A stretch of DNA of 64,000 nt from Durusdinium trenchii (Eukaryota > Sar > Dinophyceae > Suessiales > Symbiodiniaceae): positions 623,755-687,754 of the forward strand of contig CAXAMN010021984.1 in NCBI GenBank assembly GCA_963970005.1. The letters are read 5' to 3'. The notes beneath the pieces are model-generated. The model was not told the origin of the DNA. It did not search any database and saw only the letters and a program-made list of their open reading frames with translations. Both the position numbers and the translations under genes were made by a program. This document shows, one piece after another, positions 33,159 through 44,247 of this stretch; the stretch's first letter is position 1; the number at the start of each line of letters is the position of its first letter.

Positions 33159-36100
33159 CCTTCCCTCCTTCCTCCTAGGAGGTTCTCAAATCCCTGTTGC
33201 GAATTTGGGGTTTTGTCAATTGTCTTCTTCTTCGGCAATTGATGTGGGATTCAGTCAACTAGATTGCAGGGAGTTTGTCAATCCAGTTGACAGAGCAATT
33301 GGCTCAAATCAGGGCCACACGAACCTTTCACCGCCGAGCTATGGTCCCTTGAGGACACCAAAAGTTTTTGGCGGAGCAGTTTTGAGCTCGCAAGAAGTGA
33401 CAGCGGAGGCACCGTGTTCTCCTACCTCGGAGCAGATTCTTCGGAATCCTGCTGGCAACGGGACCTCCTGCAGTCATTCTCTTGCTAGAGCCTTCATGGA
33501 CATCCTGGCGAAGGATGAAGATCTTCAGATTTCAGAACCACAGAGCCAACTCTTTGAGCTCACTCAACAGGACCTCATGAACTCGTGCAACCAATTCTTC
33601 TACCAGCCCAACAATGACTCTGGGCAGCAGCTTCTTTCAGACCTTCAAAGGCTGGAACACTTGGTGCATCGACAACTGGGTCTTCAAGGCGATCTCCCAC
33701 ACATCCGAGGGAACACTGGCTTAATTGCCCAGAATCTCACCTCGATATCCAGCAATTCGAGCAACCTTTGCTTCAGCAATGCGGCCTTTCGATGTTGGGC
33801 CTGGGTCAGCAGCTTCGTGGCAGATCCATCTATGATGTGGGGAAGCCTACATCAAGCCTTCAGGACCTTCCTTGGCTCCTCTCAGTCCTCCTCGCTGACT
33901 GAAATCCCGGAGCTCCATGACATTTGGACTCACTTTGATCATGCTGTCCAAGCTGACGTCGGAGACTTTGTGGGACACATGTGGTCGATCGCGAAGCCAA
34001 TTGCCATCGGAAGCAAATTCTTTCATGTCAGACCCAATGGCATCCTTGAAGAAAGAGAACAAGTCCCACTCAACATCATCTTCCCTCCTGGGAACAACAA
34101 AGTTGACCTACAAACCCTGCTCAACGCATGGGCAGATGAAGCCAATGGTCAGTATCTGTATGGTCAGCCTGACTGCATCGTCCTTCATCTTCAGAGATTT
34201 GAACTCGTGCAGCAGCAATGGACGAAACATCACAGGGAGCTCGACATCCCCACCGAAGTCTTCCTTCCCTACTCCAATGATGGCATTGCGGTCGCCAAGG
34301 CCTATTATCGTGTCCTGGCAATGGTGATGCATCAAGGGGAAACGCATGACAGTGGACACTACATGGCCATTCATGCTGTTGACAATGCATACTGGTTGGT
34401 GGATGACAATTGCTTCCCAAAACCTCTCAGTGACTTGACGGAGCAACATGGGAAAGAAGTCATCCAACTCTGGCTCATCCTTGATCCCAATGATGAGATG
34501 CAGATCGACTATGTTGCTGAGGAGAGCCCTCCTCCCAAGAAACAGAAGACGCACTATGATGAGATCAACCTGTGCTTTGCCAATGTTACCACCTTTGGGA
34601 AGAAGGTGCAAGATTGGGTCTGGTCCAAAGCGGATCACCTCCTCTTCCTCCAGGAAACTCACCTCAATCAGCACAAGTCCAACGAGGTCCTCCAGTACTT
34701 CATCGTCAGAGGCTGGAAGGGCATCGCAGTCCCTGCTGTTAACACGGACAGAGGGGGAACCACTGGCGGGTTCTTATGTCTCCATCCACCTCATCATCAT
34801 GTTCATGATCTTCAGCACTTTGATCTGGAAGGCAATGGATGGATGGCTGTAGGCCTTCAGCGTGAGGACATGCACATCTCCATCATTCAGCTTTATCTCA
34901 AGACAGGTGAAAGCCTTCAATCTGCCACCAATGCGGAGATTTTGGCCAATCTTTTTGGGTTTCTGGACAACCTCAAGGCTCCATTCATCATCGGAGGAGA
35001 TTGGCAGAATCCCCCTTCAGAACTGGCAGCCACGGTCATTCAGAGCAAGTTCAAGGCCCACATCAGAGCATCAGAAGGTCCCACCACCTTACAGGGCAGT
35101 CAATTGGACTTTCTTCTGGTTTCAAATGAGTTGGCTGGGGCAATTTCTCTCGAGAACGTTTGGGATGTTCCGTGGAGACCTCATTGCGCCCTCAGTGTCA
35201 AGCTCACCTGTCAGAACCAAGCCATTCCAGTTCAGCAGCTGCGGACCTTTCCACCCATTGGAAGAGCTCTCTCGGCTGAGATTCCTTGGACCGATTTCCC
35301 TGAGCAAAATGGACCCTTCCACATCCTGAACTACCAGATCACCGGGTTGGGCTCAGATCTTGCCAGATGGTGTACCCAGTCCGAGCTCTATCTCACACAA
35401 CAGCTGCAACAGCCGAGATTGGGACGAGGCTCACGTGTTGATCTCTTCACTGCCCCACTTCAAGGACCCCATCAGGTTCAACTGTGGAAGAAAGGCAGAC
35501 CCGCTTTCTGGGAGAAAATGGCGGTCCGTATCAACGTCTTGCATCATGCTCCTCATGAAGGGGTCAAAAAGGACCTCCTGACCATGCTCAATAGTGTTCA
35601 GGATTACAGCTCTGAGGACCTCAACCAAGATGAGTTCCTGGACCTTATCAAGACATGGCTGGAGAACACTCATGAGGATCCACAGCATTTGCAGAACCTT
35701 GTCCTCTCCCAAGAACATCAAGCTCATGTCGGAGTAGCGCTGGCCAACACCGAAGAGTACAAGATATGGCTACAGAATGCTCATTCCAAAGGTCTACGTG
35801 GCCTCTTCAGATCCCTGAGACAGAAGGACATCCCTTGGCAGAGGCCCTTCCAGGACCTTCCTCTCTGGGAACGCCTACAAGCAAGGTTGGAGCAATGGGG
35901 CAGTATTTGGCAACCTGTTGATGAGCCCTGTGTCATTCGAGGTTTCCAAGAACTCCGTGAAGATGCCATTGCACAGGCTAGGGACATGCAAGCCATCAAC
36001 CCCATCAGTCTCCAACGAGTCATCAAGAAATTGCCCAACAAAGCCTCAGGTCCAGATGGGATCTCTTATGACTTCCTCAAGCAGCTCCCTTTTGAAGCTG

Positions 36101-39039
36101 TCACTCAACTCGCCAAACTGCTGAACATCATGGAGCAGGAAGCGCTTTTGCCCACTCAATTGCGTATGGTCAGCATTGTCATGATCCCAAAGAACCCCAA
36201 AGTGGAGAGGCCCATTGCTTTGACCTCATGTCTCTACAGGCTATGGAATCGGGTCAGGAAACAGGACATTGTCAAGTGGCAGCTGTCTCTCGACTCCATC
36301 ATGCCCTGGGACCATGCACGTCCTAAGAAGGACTGCCTCTCCATTGCAGTCGGGAGGATGCTTCAAAGCGAGCTGGGCAAACACAACAATATCCACACCG
36401 TCACTTGCTTAGCAGACCTCAGTTGCTTTTATGACACTGTCACCCTGGACAACCTCATTGCCCCAGCGAGAGAACTTGAATATCCTCTTCTCCACTTGAA
36501 GCTGGCCATCGACCTTTACCGTGGTCCGCGCATCATTCAAGCCGAGGGCATCACCAGCAATCCACAGCACTACCAATAAGGAATCCTGCAAGGGTGCCCT
36601 CAAGCACCCGCCATTGCAAAGCTGGTGCTCTACAAGCCACTCAAGGATCTGGTTAAAGACCACCCGGCCGTTCTTCTGCAAACCTGGGTTGATGATGTCT
36701 CCTATGATGTCCGTGGTCATGACCCCATCTACGTCGCCACTGAAGCTGTTCAAGCTTTCAGATCCTTGCAGCATCATCTAACTCAAGCAGGACTTCGGCT
36801 CAACACGGACAAGACAGGTTTCCTCACGAGTTCCAAAGAAGCTGCGACAGCTCTGAAAGAAATCCTTGGCCCCGGAGATCCTGAGCTTCATGATGTTTTC
36901 AGAGATCTTGGCATCGATGCAACTGCAAGCAAACGCAGAAGAGTTGCCATGGTCAAGAAACGCTTCAACAAAGGCAGAGCAAGGACTGGAATAGTTCACA
37001 GATTGAAGCTCAACCCGCAGATCAGGTATCGATTGCATCGAGGAGCTATTCATCCAGTCATGACATGGGGAGCTCAAGCCCAAGGACTCGCTCCACAAAG
37101 AAGACAGCACATCAGAGTCATTGCTGCCAGAGGACTCCGGCTACAGAAATCGGGCTCTGTTGACATTGTCTATGACATGAATCAAAAACATCCTGATCCA
37201 GGAGACTCCATTGTTGCGCAGCATGTACACACGATCTGGAAGATCTATCATAGCTTTGACGAATCCAAGCAGCACCTCTTCAAGTCCAGCTGGAACCTCT
37301 CGCTCGCCACACTCCAGCAAGCCAAGTACAAATGGCAGGTGGTAAAAGGACCTCTTCAGGCTCTGCAAGCATATCTCTTGGACTATGGCTTCAACCTGCA
37401 AGACGGCAACAACTGGAGCAGACCGGGGTTTGGAGCCATCCCGGACTGCAACATTTCTTTGGATATGATGTGGCCCGAGTTGTCCATGAAGCTCCAGGAG
37501 GAATTTCGCTGGCAACGCCTCATTCGCATCACCAAGTACAACGGTTGTGAACACCTTGAACAACCATTGGATTGGACCATCAGCTTGAAGTTGCAGAAAG
37601 AAACAAGCGACAAGATGGCCATTGGTTTGAGAGCTTTCCATCAAGGAACTCTTCATGGGGTTCACGGAAACTGCCCCTTGTGCGGAACGGAGCTGACCTT
37701 TGTACATCTTCTATGGGAGTGTAGCTTTTGGGAAGGCAAGGTCAAAGACATCCCTGATGAGTGGAAAGACCGCATCACCACAAACTCTGAGCCCGAGCTC
37801 TGGAACCGCGGTCTCTGCCAAAAGGCCTTCCTGGAACGACATGGAGGACCCTCTACCTTCATTGGCACAGGAAAATGGCAAGATCTTCATCCTTGCAGAG
37901 TCAATCATGGTCATGCTTGCTGCCTCGATGTAGCCCTCACCTGTGCGGACAAAAGACACCAACAATACACCTTTGCCATTGGCATCTTTGAGATTGCGAC
38001 CAAAGAGTGTGTGGCTTCGATCACTGGCCTTTGTCCTGGGGAAGCCACTAAATTGAGGGCTCTTTTCTATGCCACCAAGCAATTGGCTCTTCACATCCTC
38101 GATCAGGCGCACGTCGGGGTCTCCAGTCTGCAATTGTGGAAAGCGTGGACGCCACATGCTGCCTACGAGAAGTTCCCTGACTTGTATCAAGGCCTGGAAT
38201 TTGAGGATTTTGACACGTTGAGGCCACTCCTTTTCATGAGTCACCTCCAACAAGAAGAAAGCATGAGAACTCGGAAGGCCCTTCAAAGGTCCATCAAGGC
38301 CATGGCCCAACAGAGGGCACGACAAGAAGTCCCAAAAGATTTCTTAGCCTACCAGAAGGCCACTGATGAGGACCTTGGTGACATCCTGTTGGTTGCTGCT
38401 GAGCGGATGGACATTCTCCTCAAGGATCCCAACCATTTCTTGAAGAAGAAGACGGAAGTCGATCCTCAGGGCCGCATCCCACTTGTCAAGCAAAAACGGG
38501 ACCTCATTGCACATGTGCTTCAGAACAGGGAGCATCAAGGACACCAGTGGGAGCCTCACAGAAGCGGAGCGCAATGCTCCCAATGCAGGACCAAGATCCA
38601 CGTGAAAAGCCTTCTCCAGGAGATCAAGCAGGCCATGGCCAAGGCTTGCACGGAGCCGGTGATCTTCAAGGCACCCAAGGCTCCGAGAATGACGGTGATA
38701 CAGCAACTCATTGACGCTCAGGAAGAACCACAGGACGGCATCCACTTTTTGAGGCTTGACCGTGCGTACCTACGGTGTACAAAGTGCCGTTCCTATGTTC
38801 TTGCAAGGACGAATGAGTCCGCTTTTGAAGCTTTTGTGGGAGAAGTTTGCCACTTTGGACCACTCTCCCTTTCCGACTGGGCAGGTCACAAGTCGCACCG
38901 AATGCAGCGACAAGGCATGATGGCAGAATGCCTCAAATGTCATGCCAGAGGTCGGTTTGTTGAAGGACAGATCTCCGTGAGCAAGAAGCTCAAGGACCCT
39001 TGTCCAGGCGGTTCCCAAGACATCCGCCAACTCTTTTAG
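33106..39039 (+). pseudogene. LINE ORF2: USP-like protease, AP endonuclease, reverse transcriptase, interrupted by one TAA
   Basis: One reading frame of 1,978 codons with a single internal TAA at 36,577-36,579. Domains in order, by residue number: USP/peptidase C19-like fold about 210-455; AP endonuclease about 500-700 (E517 in QETH, D632 in GGDW, H693 in RPHCALSV); reverse transcriptase about 960-1,260 (motif A with D1104 in CLADLSCFYDTV, the stop at codon 1,158, then GILQGCPQAP, and motif C WVDD with D1196/D1197); zinc knuckle CX2CX7HX4C near 37,674-37,722; a weak RNase-H-like stretch (about 37,915-38,140); and C-terminal CxxC pairs (about 38,575, 38,775 and 38,935). The stop lies between RT motifs A and C, so a protein ending there would lack the VDD residues. 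Both sides are otherwise intact, so I call it a very young pseudogene. Readthrough is not excluded. Confidence 0.9.
33736..34470 (+). other. Ubiquitin-specific protease (peptidase C19)-like domain inside LINE ORF2
   Basis: Three boxes of the USP/UCH family are visible in the correct order and spacing. The Cys box is SSNLCFSNAAFRCWAW with C222, equivalent to the family pattern G-N-x-C-Y-x-N-A-x-x-Q; the usual Gln is replaced. A USP core strand CIVLHLQRFEL follows at about residue 360. The His box is AMVMHQGETHDSGHYMAI with H418, followed by WLVDDNC with D433/D434 as the third catalytic position. In the family this fold removes ubiquitin from proteins. Catalytic Cys, His and Asp are all present, so activity is possible. 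Within a LINE it could protect element proteins from turnover or process the long polyprotein. That role is inference. Confidence 0.82.
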
Positions 39040-39067
39040 CACGCATTGGCACGGAAAAGAATCGTGT

Positions 39068-39079
39068 AAAAAAAAAAAA
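39068..39079 (+). other. Poly(A) tail of the LINE
   Basis: Twelve uninterrupted A residues follow the element's 28-base 3' tail and abut the 3' target-site duplication. No AATAAA is seen in the tail, in line with dinoflagellates generally lacking that signal. Confidence 0.9.
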
Positions 39080-39094
39080 TATGCAAATAGTCGG
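39079..39094 (+). repeat. 3' target-site duplication of the LINE
   Basis: Second copy of atatgcaaatagtcgg, identical to 32,169-32,184, so little time has passed since insertion. The sequence beyond it (tgaattgtagc) is host DNA. Confidence 0.93.
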
Positions 39095-40865
39095 TGAATT
39101 GTAGCAAACAGCCTAGTTAGCCTAGTTTGCTTTCCTTTCTGGGATGCATTGCACCCCTCATCCCATCCCATTTTGCCAGGGGCTCCGGACGGTTGAAGAA
39201 GGAGCGCAACCCCGGAGTTCGAAGCTGCGCATGGTGGGCGACGTGGCGCTGGACAGGTGAGGGTGTTGAATTTAACATGACCAGGCCGGATGAACACTGC
39301 AACTCCATTTCAATACAACCATTCCGAACTTCAAAACAATACGTGCAATTCCACAAAGCACTATATAATATATATTATATAGCTACTATACTACGGTACC
39401 GTATAGCTTGGTCTGTTGAGAAATGAGATCTGGGGACTATAGCTTGAGTCACCGGCCACCCGTTTGAAGCCGATCGGCCGCTGCCCCGGTCAGAGGCCTG
39501 CTCCCACAAGTGTCGATCGGCCCACTTGATCTTCGAGGTCTGGCTATGAGCGAACGGAATGCTTCAATCCAGCATTGTCTAAACCCCAAGATACTCTGGA
39601 CCACAAACAATGGCTTCGACATGCTTCAATCCAGCATTATAGTACTTATTATATTGGTTCCCATCATTGTTATCATTGTTTCCTTTTCATGTCCATCGTT
39701 TACATATTTCAGTTGATCAAAACGAAAAGCTCGACCTCGACCGCCGTGCCGGTGCCGGTGCCACCGCCTCCCGGCTCGCCGAGCGGCGCGTCCTTTTGGG
39801 TTCGACGCCCTCGCGCAGGGTCCGCTCAGCCTGGAGACTGGAGGAAGAGCGAGACGGAAGGAGAGGGAGACTGGAGTTGATGGAAGTGGATGAATGGTAG
39901 ATGGGATGGAATTGGACATAGGACTGAGTAGACCTTCATCCAATGCAGCGAGGAATCATTTCTGGGAGATTTTGGGATGATTGGACGAGAAGAAAATAGA
40001 AGAAAGTTCCCCCAAAAGCAAAGGGATTCAGTCTTCTACCCTTTTTCAACCACAATTTTGGTGAGGCAATATTGGCAGCAACTGTCGGGTCTGGAACATG
40101 GGCAGTGGGGAAGCACATCGAAAGAGACAATTCAGAATATGTGAATATGTGCTTTCGATGATTCCATGAGAACTATCCTTGAAAGCGGGTGCCTGCTCCC
40201 CAAACACCAAAGACATTCCAAGACACTGGTGCTCGCTTGAAGCTCTGAAAACAAAAAAACACACACAAAGATTGTCAAGGCTCAGGACTTCCCATTCAAT
40301 CCACCGAAGATTCCAGATCCACTGGAGACTGCAGCTGAAACCCCGCCTCACTCCAGTGCGGAATAATGGAAGGCCCGTCCTTCTTGCGTTCGCACGCTAA
40401 CAGCGGCCTTAGGATGTCATTGCACACTCAAAATGATTTCGAGGGTGGGACTTGTGGAACAAAGCAAACGTGAACGCCTGTGTATGCCTGCATGGGTACC
40501 TATAGTATATTAATCTGTCTCGACAATCATGCACATATGCATGTCTCTTCATCTGGTACTGGGTATCTTAAATGCAGAAGCTATTATGTTGTTTAAACCG
40601 ACCTGAATTCTCGAGGCTCCAAACATGAAGGATGCAAGGACCCAGTCTTCGGATCTGCAAGGGCAGAATCGAACCTCGGCTCAAGGGAACCTGCGTATCA
40701 GGTAGCAGGTAGCAATGGCCATAAAGCCATCAAAAGGCAGCACATGTGCATCGAAAACAGTACGCACTGCTGTTGCCAAGTTGTAAGGACACCTTTGGAA
40801 TCGTGCCCCTGAGCACTGCCAAACATATATATTTATGTTGTCCACTTACAGCCAAGTTCTAAGAA
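39095..40865. other. Intergenic stretch downstream of the LINE
   Basis: Short frames only. The GC-rich frames around 39,740-39,900 have no signature. The octamer ggctcaag at about 40,677 is taken as chance because nothing around it looks like a leader. Confidence 0.4.
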
Positions 40866-41392
40866 TCATTGAAAAAGAAAAAGTGCAGAAAAAAAGCAAA
40901 AAAAAGAGCAAAACCAAAAAGCAGAAAGAAAAACTGTCTGGATAAGAAGTGCAGAAACAAAGCAGAAAAAAAGCAAACAAAAGTGCAAAAAAAAGCAAAC
41001 AAAAAAGGGGAAAAAAAAGCAAACAAAAAAGGAAAAAACAACAAACAAAAAAAAACAAACAAAAAAGCAATTTTTCACCCACTTTTTCCCCACTTTTTTT
41101 GTGGCTCTGGAAATGCCAAAACTTTGCACTTTCCTCAAAAAAAAGCAAAAAAAGTGCGAAAAAAGAGCAAAAAAAAATGCAAAAACAAGTGCAAAAAAAG
41201 TGCAAAAAAAGTGCAAAAAAAAGTGCAAAAAAGAAGCGTGCCCAATTTGCCTCCAAACAAATGCTCTTTTTTGCTTTTTTGTTTGCTTTTTTTTGCTCTT
41301 TTTTTTGCTTTTCTTGAACGTTGCTATTTTGTGTTTGCTTTTCATGCACGCACTTTTTCTGCAATTTTTTTGCACTTTTTTTGTTTCCCATA
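40866..41392. repeat. A-rich/T-rich snap-back low-complexity tract
   Basis: From 40,866 to about 41,235 the plus strand is made of gcaaaaaa-type words (gtgcaaaaaa, agcaaacaaaa, agaaaaaaagc). From 41,262 to 41,392 it switches to the complement (tttttgctttt, tttttgcacttttt). A short non-repetitive spacer (about 41,236-41,261) and one internal mixed segment (41,070-41,140) interrupt it. Open frames on both strands (Lys/Ala/Gln-rich one way, Phe/Cys/Leu-rich the other) are composition artefacts. The two arms could fold back on each other. The rule 'G or C every 6-10 bases inside A-runs' holds throughout, which suggests expansion of one word. Confidence 0.85.
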
Positions 41393-42821
41393 CTCCCATA
41401 GAAGTTGGCTAACTGGCCAACATAAATATATATATATATAGCGACTGATTAGCGACTTTTCTGTGTACAGTACTGTAGATTGAATAAATCCAGTGCAAAG
41501 ATCTCAAGAACCGGTCATCCTGAACCATTCCATGAACACAAAACAATTCTAACATCTATCAACACATGACTTTTCCCATATCCTTTTTTGATGTTCATAC
41601 ACCCATACTCCTCTACTTCAAACTCCACCGCCCGCGCTCCTGGTGCGCGCCGCGCTCGCGCTTCCCGACCCGTGCACTCCCTCGCCTCCTGGAAGAAGGA
41701 GATTTGGATCCACGAGGGCGAACATGGCAACTCCTGGAGCAATCTTCTCACACCGAGCCGCTCGTGGCGCGAGATCTGCATTGACGAGTGGCCAAGACTC
41801 CCAAACTGAGCTCGGAGAAGACCCCACAAATGGTGGGGGCGGATATACTGTACGAGCTCTTCTTTGCATACATACGATATAATCTCTGTACATTGAGATG
41901 GGTTGGGGATATATATATATAAATTATTATCCTCTGAGAGATTGTGGATATATCTATCCGAATCTGCTCCTTTTGGTCGTCCAATTCACCCATGGTGCAA
42001 ACATGTCGTGTGGGCCATGGCCTGGGCAGCCTCCAAAACCACCCCAACACAGACTTTGTTGTCTTCTTCCACGGTGCCTTTCCGATTGCCGATGGCCGTT
42101 TCAAGGGGCCATGCTCAGCAAGTATGAGTTCTCGGGAGGCTGGAACAAGAACCTCTGGCTCTTTTCTTGTTTGGCCACCAACTGGACTCAATCACAATCT
42201 TGGTTCCAAGAGCATCCTTTCGGCTGCACAAACCACTGAACAGGAAGACCACCATTCACAATGCTTCGAACCACCATGGCACCCTGCGTTTCTTGTCACG
42301 TGGCACCGAAGGCCCATGACCTCCGTGAGTAGCGGAGCGGTCGGACTTTTTCTGCTAGGCCAGACCGCGTTGGAGCTGACGGACTTCGCCCATGACGCTG
42401 GAGGGATCCACCTGGCGGTCGGAGCGGTCAGCTCCGGTGTTCGTGTGTGTTATTTAATGTGATTGATTGGTTCAAGACACTTTGACCATGTTTGAACCCC
42501 CTTTGCTCATGAACTTGGATTTGGATATATAATTTTGGAGATGGATGTCATTCACATGCAAGACTGCAATCTTGCAAAATGAGCAGCAACCTAGGCATTG
42601 CACTTGGTTGATGTTGTTTGCAAACCCTCTGTTGAGCGCTGGCGGAACCGACTTGGTGATGTGTGAGAAAACAAAGACCCTGGTGCAAAACCGATACTTC
42701 ATAATACCGGTTGTGATTCTCTCGATACAGGACAAAGTAGGCAACCGGTCCACGTTGTAATAGGTACAGTAAGATACTGTAGATCTCTCAACCACTTCCA
42801 AAAGGTAGGCCTTTGTTAAAC
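41393..42821. other. Mostly intergenic, possible last exon of the minus-strand gene
   Basis: On the minus strand 42,800-42,545 is open in two frames with ordinary protein composition (one contains RGPVAYFVLYRENHNRYYEV). It may be the exon following 42,822-43,060, but the acceptor is unclear. The GC-rich frames at 41.6-41.85 kb have no signature. Confidence 0.3.
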
Positions 42822-43060
42822 CCTCTCGCTGGAGGAGCAGCAGAATCCCCAGCTCTGTTCGCGAGCCTGAAAGACTTTGTTGCGCCATTTATACTTGTCC
42901 TCAGCAGAAAGCTCTGGATTTGGGGACCAGTCGTCTTGTGTAGCCTTCGTGTGGATTGCATTCGCAAATTTCCCTGAATTTCCCTGAGGAATCACCAAAT
43001 CGATCCATGATCTAGGAAGGTCATGTACACCCTCGTCCTGAAGGCTACACCCACATGTGT
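42822..43060 (-). CDS. Exon of a host gene, hypothetical protein
   Basis: A 239-bp minus-strand stretch after the acceptor gaagattccag, ending before gtttaa. It encodes a Cys-rich start (TCGCSLQDEG) and a soluble segment (PRSWIDLVIPQGNSGKFANA, then AEDKYKWRNKVFQAREQ). Its first two bases complete the codon left over from exon 43,407-43,683, giving Asp, and the frame stays open across the join. That phase match, plus canonical GT-AG ends and a 346-bp intron, makes this the best supported host-gene fragment in the window. No domain family is recognised. Confidence 0.5.
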
Positions 43061-43406
43061 CTGGAATCTTCACAGGGGAGGGTCCGGTGGATGATGGGGT
43101 GTCACCCTAAACTGTTTCAAGTTGGTTTAAAAGTGGTGTGAAAGCGCAACCATCGACAAGCATGAAGGTTGGAGGTAGGACCCAGGTACTGAAACACCAC
43201 AGGTTCTGCACAGTTGACTTGGATCTTCGGGGCAAACAGAAAAAGCAACTGATAGCTTTTCCATGCTGTTCACACAGCCTCATGTGCCGAATTCCGTTTG
43301 CCTTTGTGTTAGCGGTTCATCCAGGCATTTCTAAAGGTTTCATCTGCGAACGGAGCAAAGTAACCAAAGCAACAGGTACACTTCCCGCACTGTGTAGAGG
43401 AGGTAC

Positions 43407-43683
43407 CTGCAATGGGTCCCCTAACTTCCTTCTTCAACCAAATGATCATCCATCCTCCAGCATTTGAAGCAGTCCTCAAGACTCGGATCACTTCTGTTCC
43501 TCCCGGAGCCTCCCTTCCCCCAACCCAATCCTCCGCACTCCAAGTGGCCCAGTTGATCACCAAACCTGCGCCAGCTGCGCGGCAGCTCTCGAAGCTCATC
43601 ACTGTTCCCTTCGCGCCGGGATAGACCTCCAGTACCGGTGGAAGGTTCAGCGGTATCTTTCTCACTGGTGTTTCAGACCTCGC
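43407..43683 (-). CDS. Exon of a host gene, hypothetical protein
   Basis: A 277-bp minus-strand stretch follows a strong acceptor (gctttctaccgtatcccag) and ends in cag before gtacct. It encodes RKIPLNLPPVLEVYPGAKG, then INWATWSAEDWVGG and WMIIWLKKEVRGP, a Trp-rich sequence that looks like a folded domain. It joins in phase to the next exon (42,822-43,060). The upstream exon is less certain: the candidate at 44,248-44,442 leaves a different phase, so at least one exon between them is missing. The function is unknown. Confidence 0.5.
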
Positions 43684-44247
43684 CTGGGATACGGTAGAAA
43701 GCTTCAGGATCTTAGAAAGTGATAGAAAGATACAGAAAGCTTCAGGTTCTGACATGCATCGATTCAAGCGCGAACAGGTTGCAGTTCCGCAGTGAATCAC
43801 TCATAGTCCACCGGAGGTGCTGTTTTGCTCTGGTGACCATGAGAAACGAAAGAAAATTGCTCCATGTGAAGAAAATGGTTTTGTTGTTTTGGGGCAAATC
43901 AACGGTGCCGAAAAGAGTTTTGTGATGAACGCAAGTGTGTAAAGAGCCACGTGTGTATGACTGGAAGTGATATATAGAACATTATCAACATACTCTTGGA
44001 GGGGGCTTGAAAAGCTCATATTGATTGGGGCCTTTGTGGCTTTCTATACTATACTGATGAATGGACAACAATAACAATTCTATCTTATTGTGAACAGTAT
44101 AATTATGAACACCACCAAAGCTGGACCACTCACCATCATGGATGGAAGCACGTTAGCTGAGCTGGTCCCTTCCCAAATTTGGACGCTGCGAAAAAAGTTC
44201 CATGTGCCTCACCGCGCTACTCTCACCATCAACACTCCACTACTCAC

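Larger units (their letters stand above)
32185..39078 (+). mobile_element. Full-length LINE (non-LTR retrotransposon) with a USP-like protease domain
   Basis: A 6.9-kb element flanked by a perfect 16-bp duplication and ending in a run of 12 A (39,068-39,079, last base shared with the duplication). It has a 5' leader of about 100 bases, ORF1 (32,289-33,158), an overlapping ORF2 (33,106-39,039) and a 3' tail of only 28 bases before poly(A). ORF2 carries an AP-type endonuclease and a LINE-type reverse transcriptase, so it belongs with APE-class LINEs. Its clade cannot be named from the sequence alone. The intact duplication, intact poly(A) and a single coding lesion mean a recent insertion. Unusual features are the ubiquitin-protease fold at the ORF2 N-terminus and the spliced-leader-like 5' end. 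Confidence 0.93.

Noticed and set aside
40670..40690. Another ggctcaag octamer, possible spliced-leader relic
   Set aside because: A single octamer is expected a few times by chance in 64 kb, and nothing around it resembles leader sequence or a retrocopy; the same holds for the one near 5,506.
40640..40700. Minus-strand tRNA-like T-loop (ggttcgattc)
   Set aside because: The T-stem does not pair and no D-arm, anticodon arm or acceptor stem can be drawn around it.
40846..41441. Lys/Ala-rich and Phe/Cys-rich frames of 100-190 residues on both strands
   Set aside because: Pure composition effect of the A-rich/T-rich tract; no ordinary protein composition anywhere.
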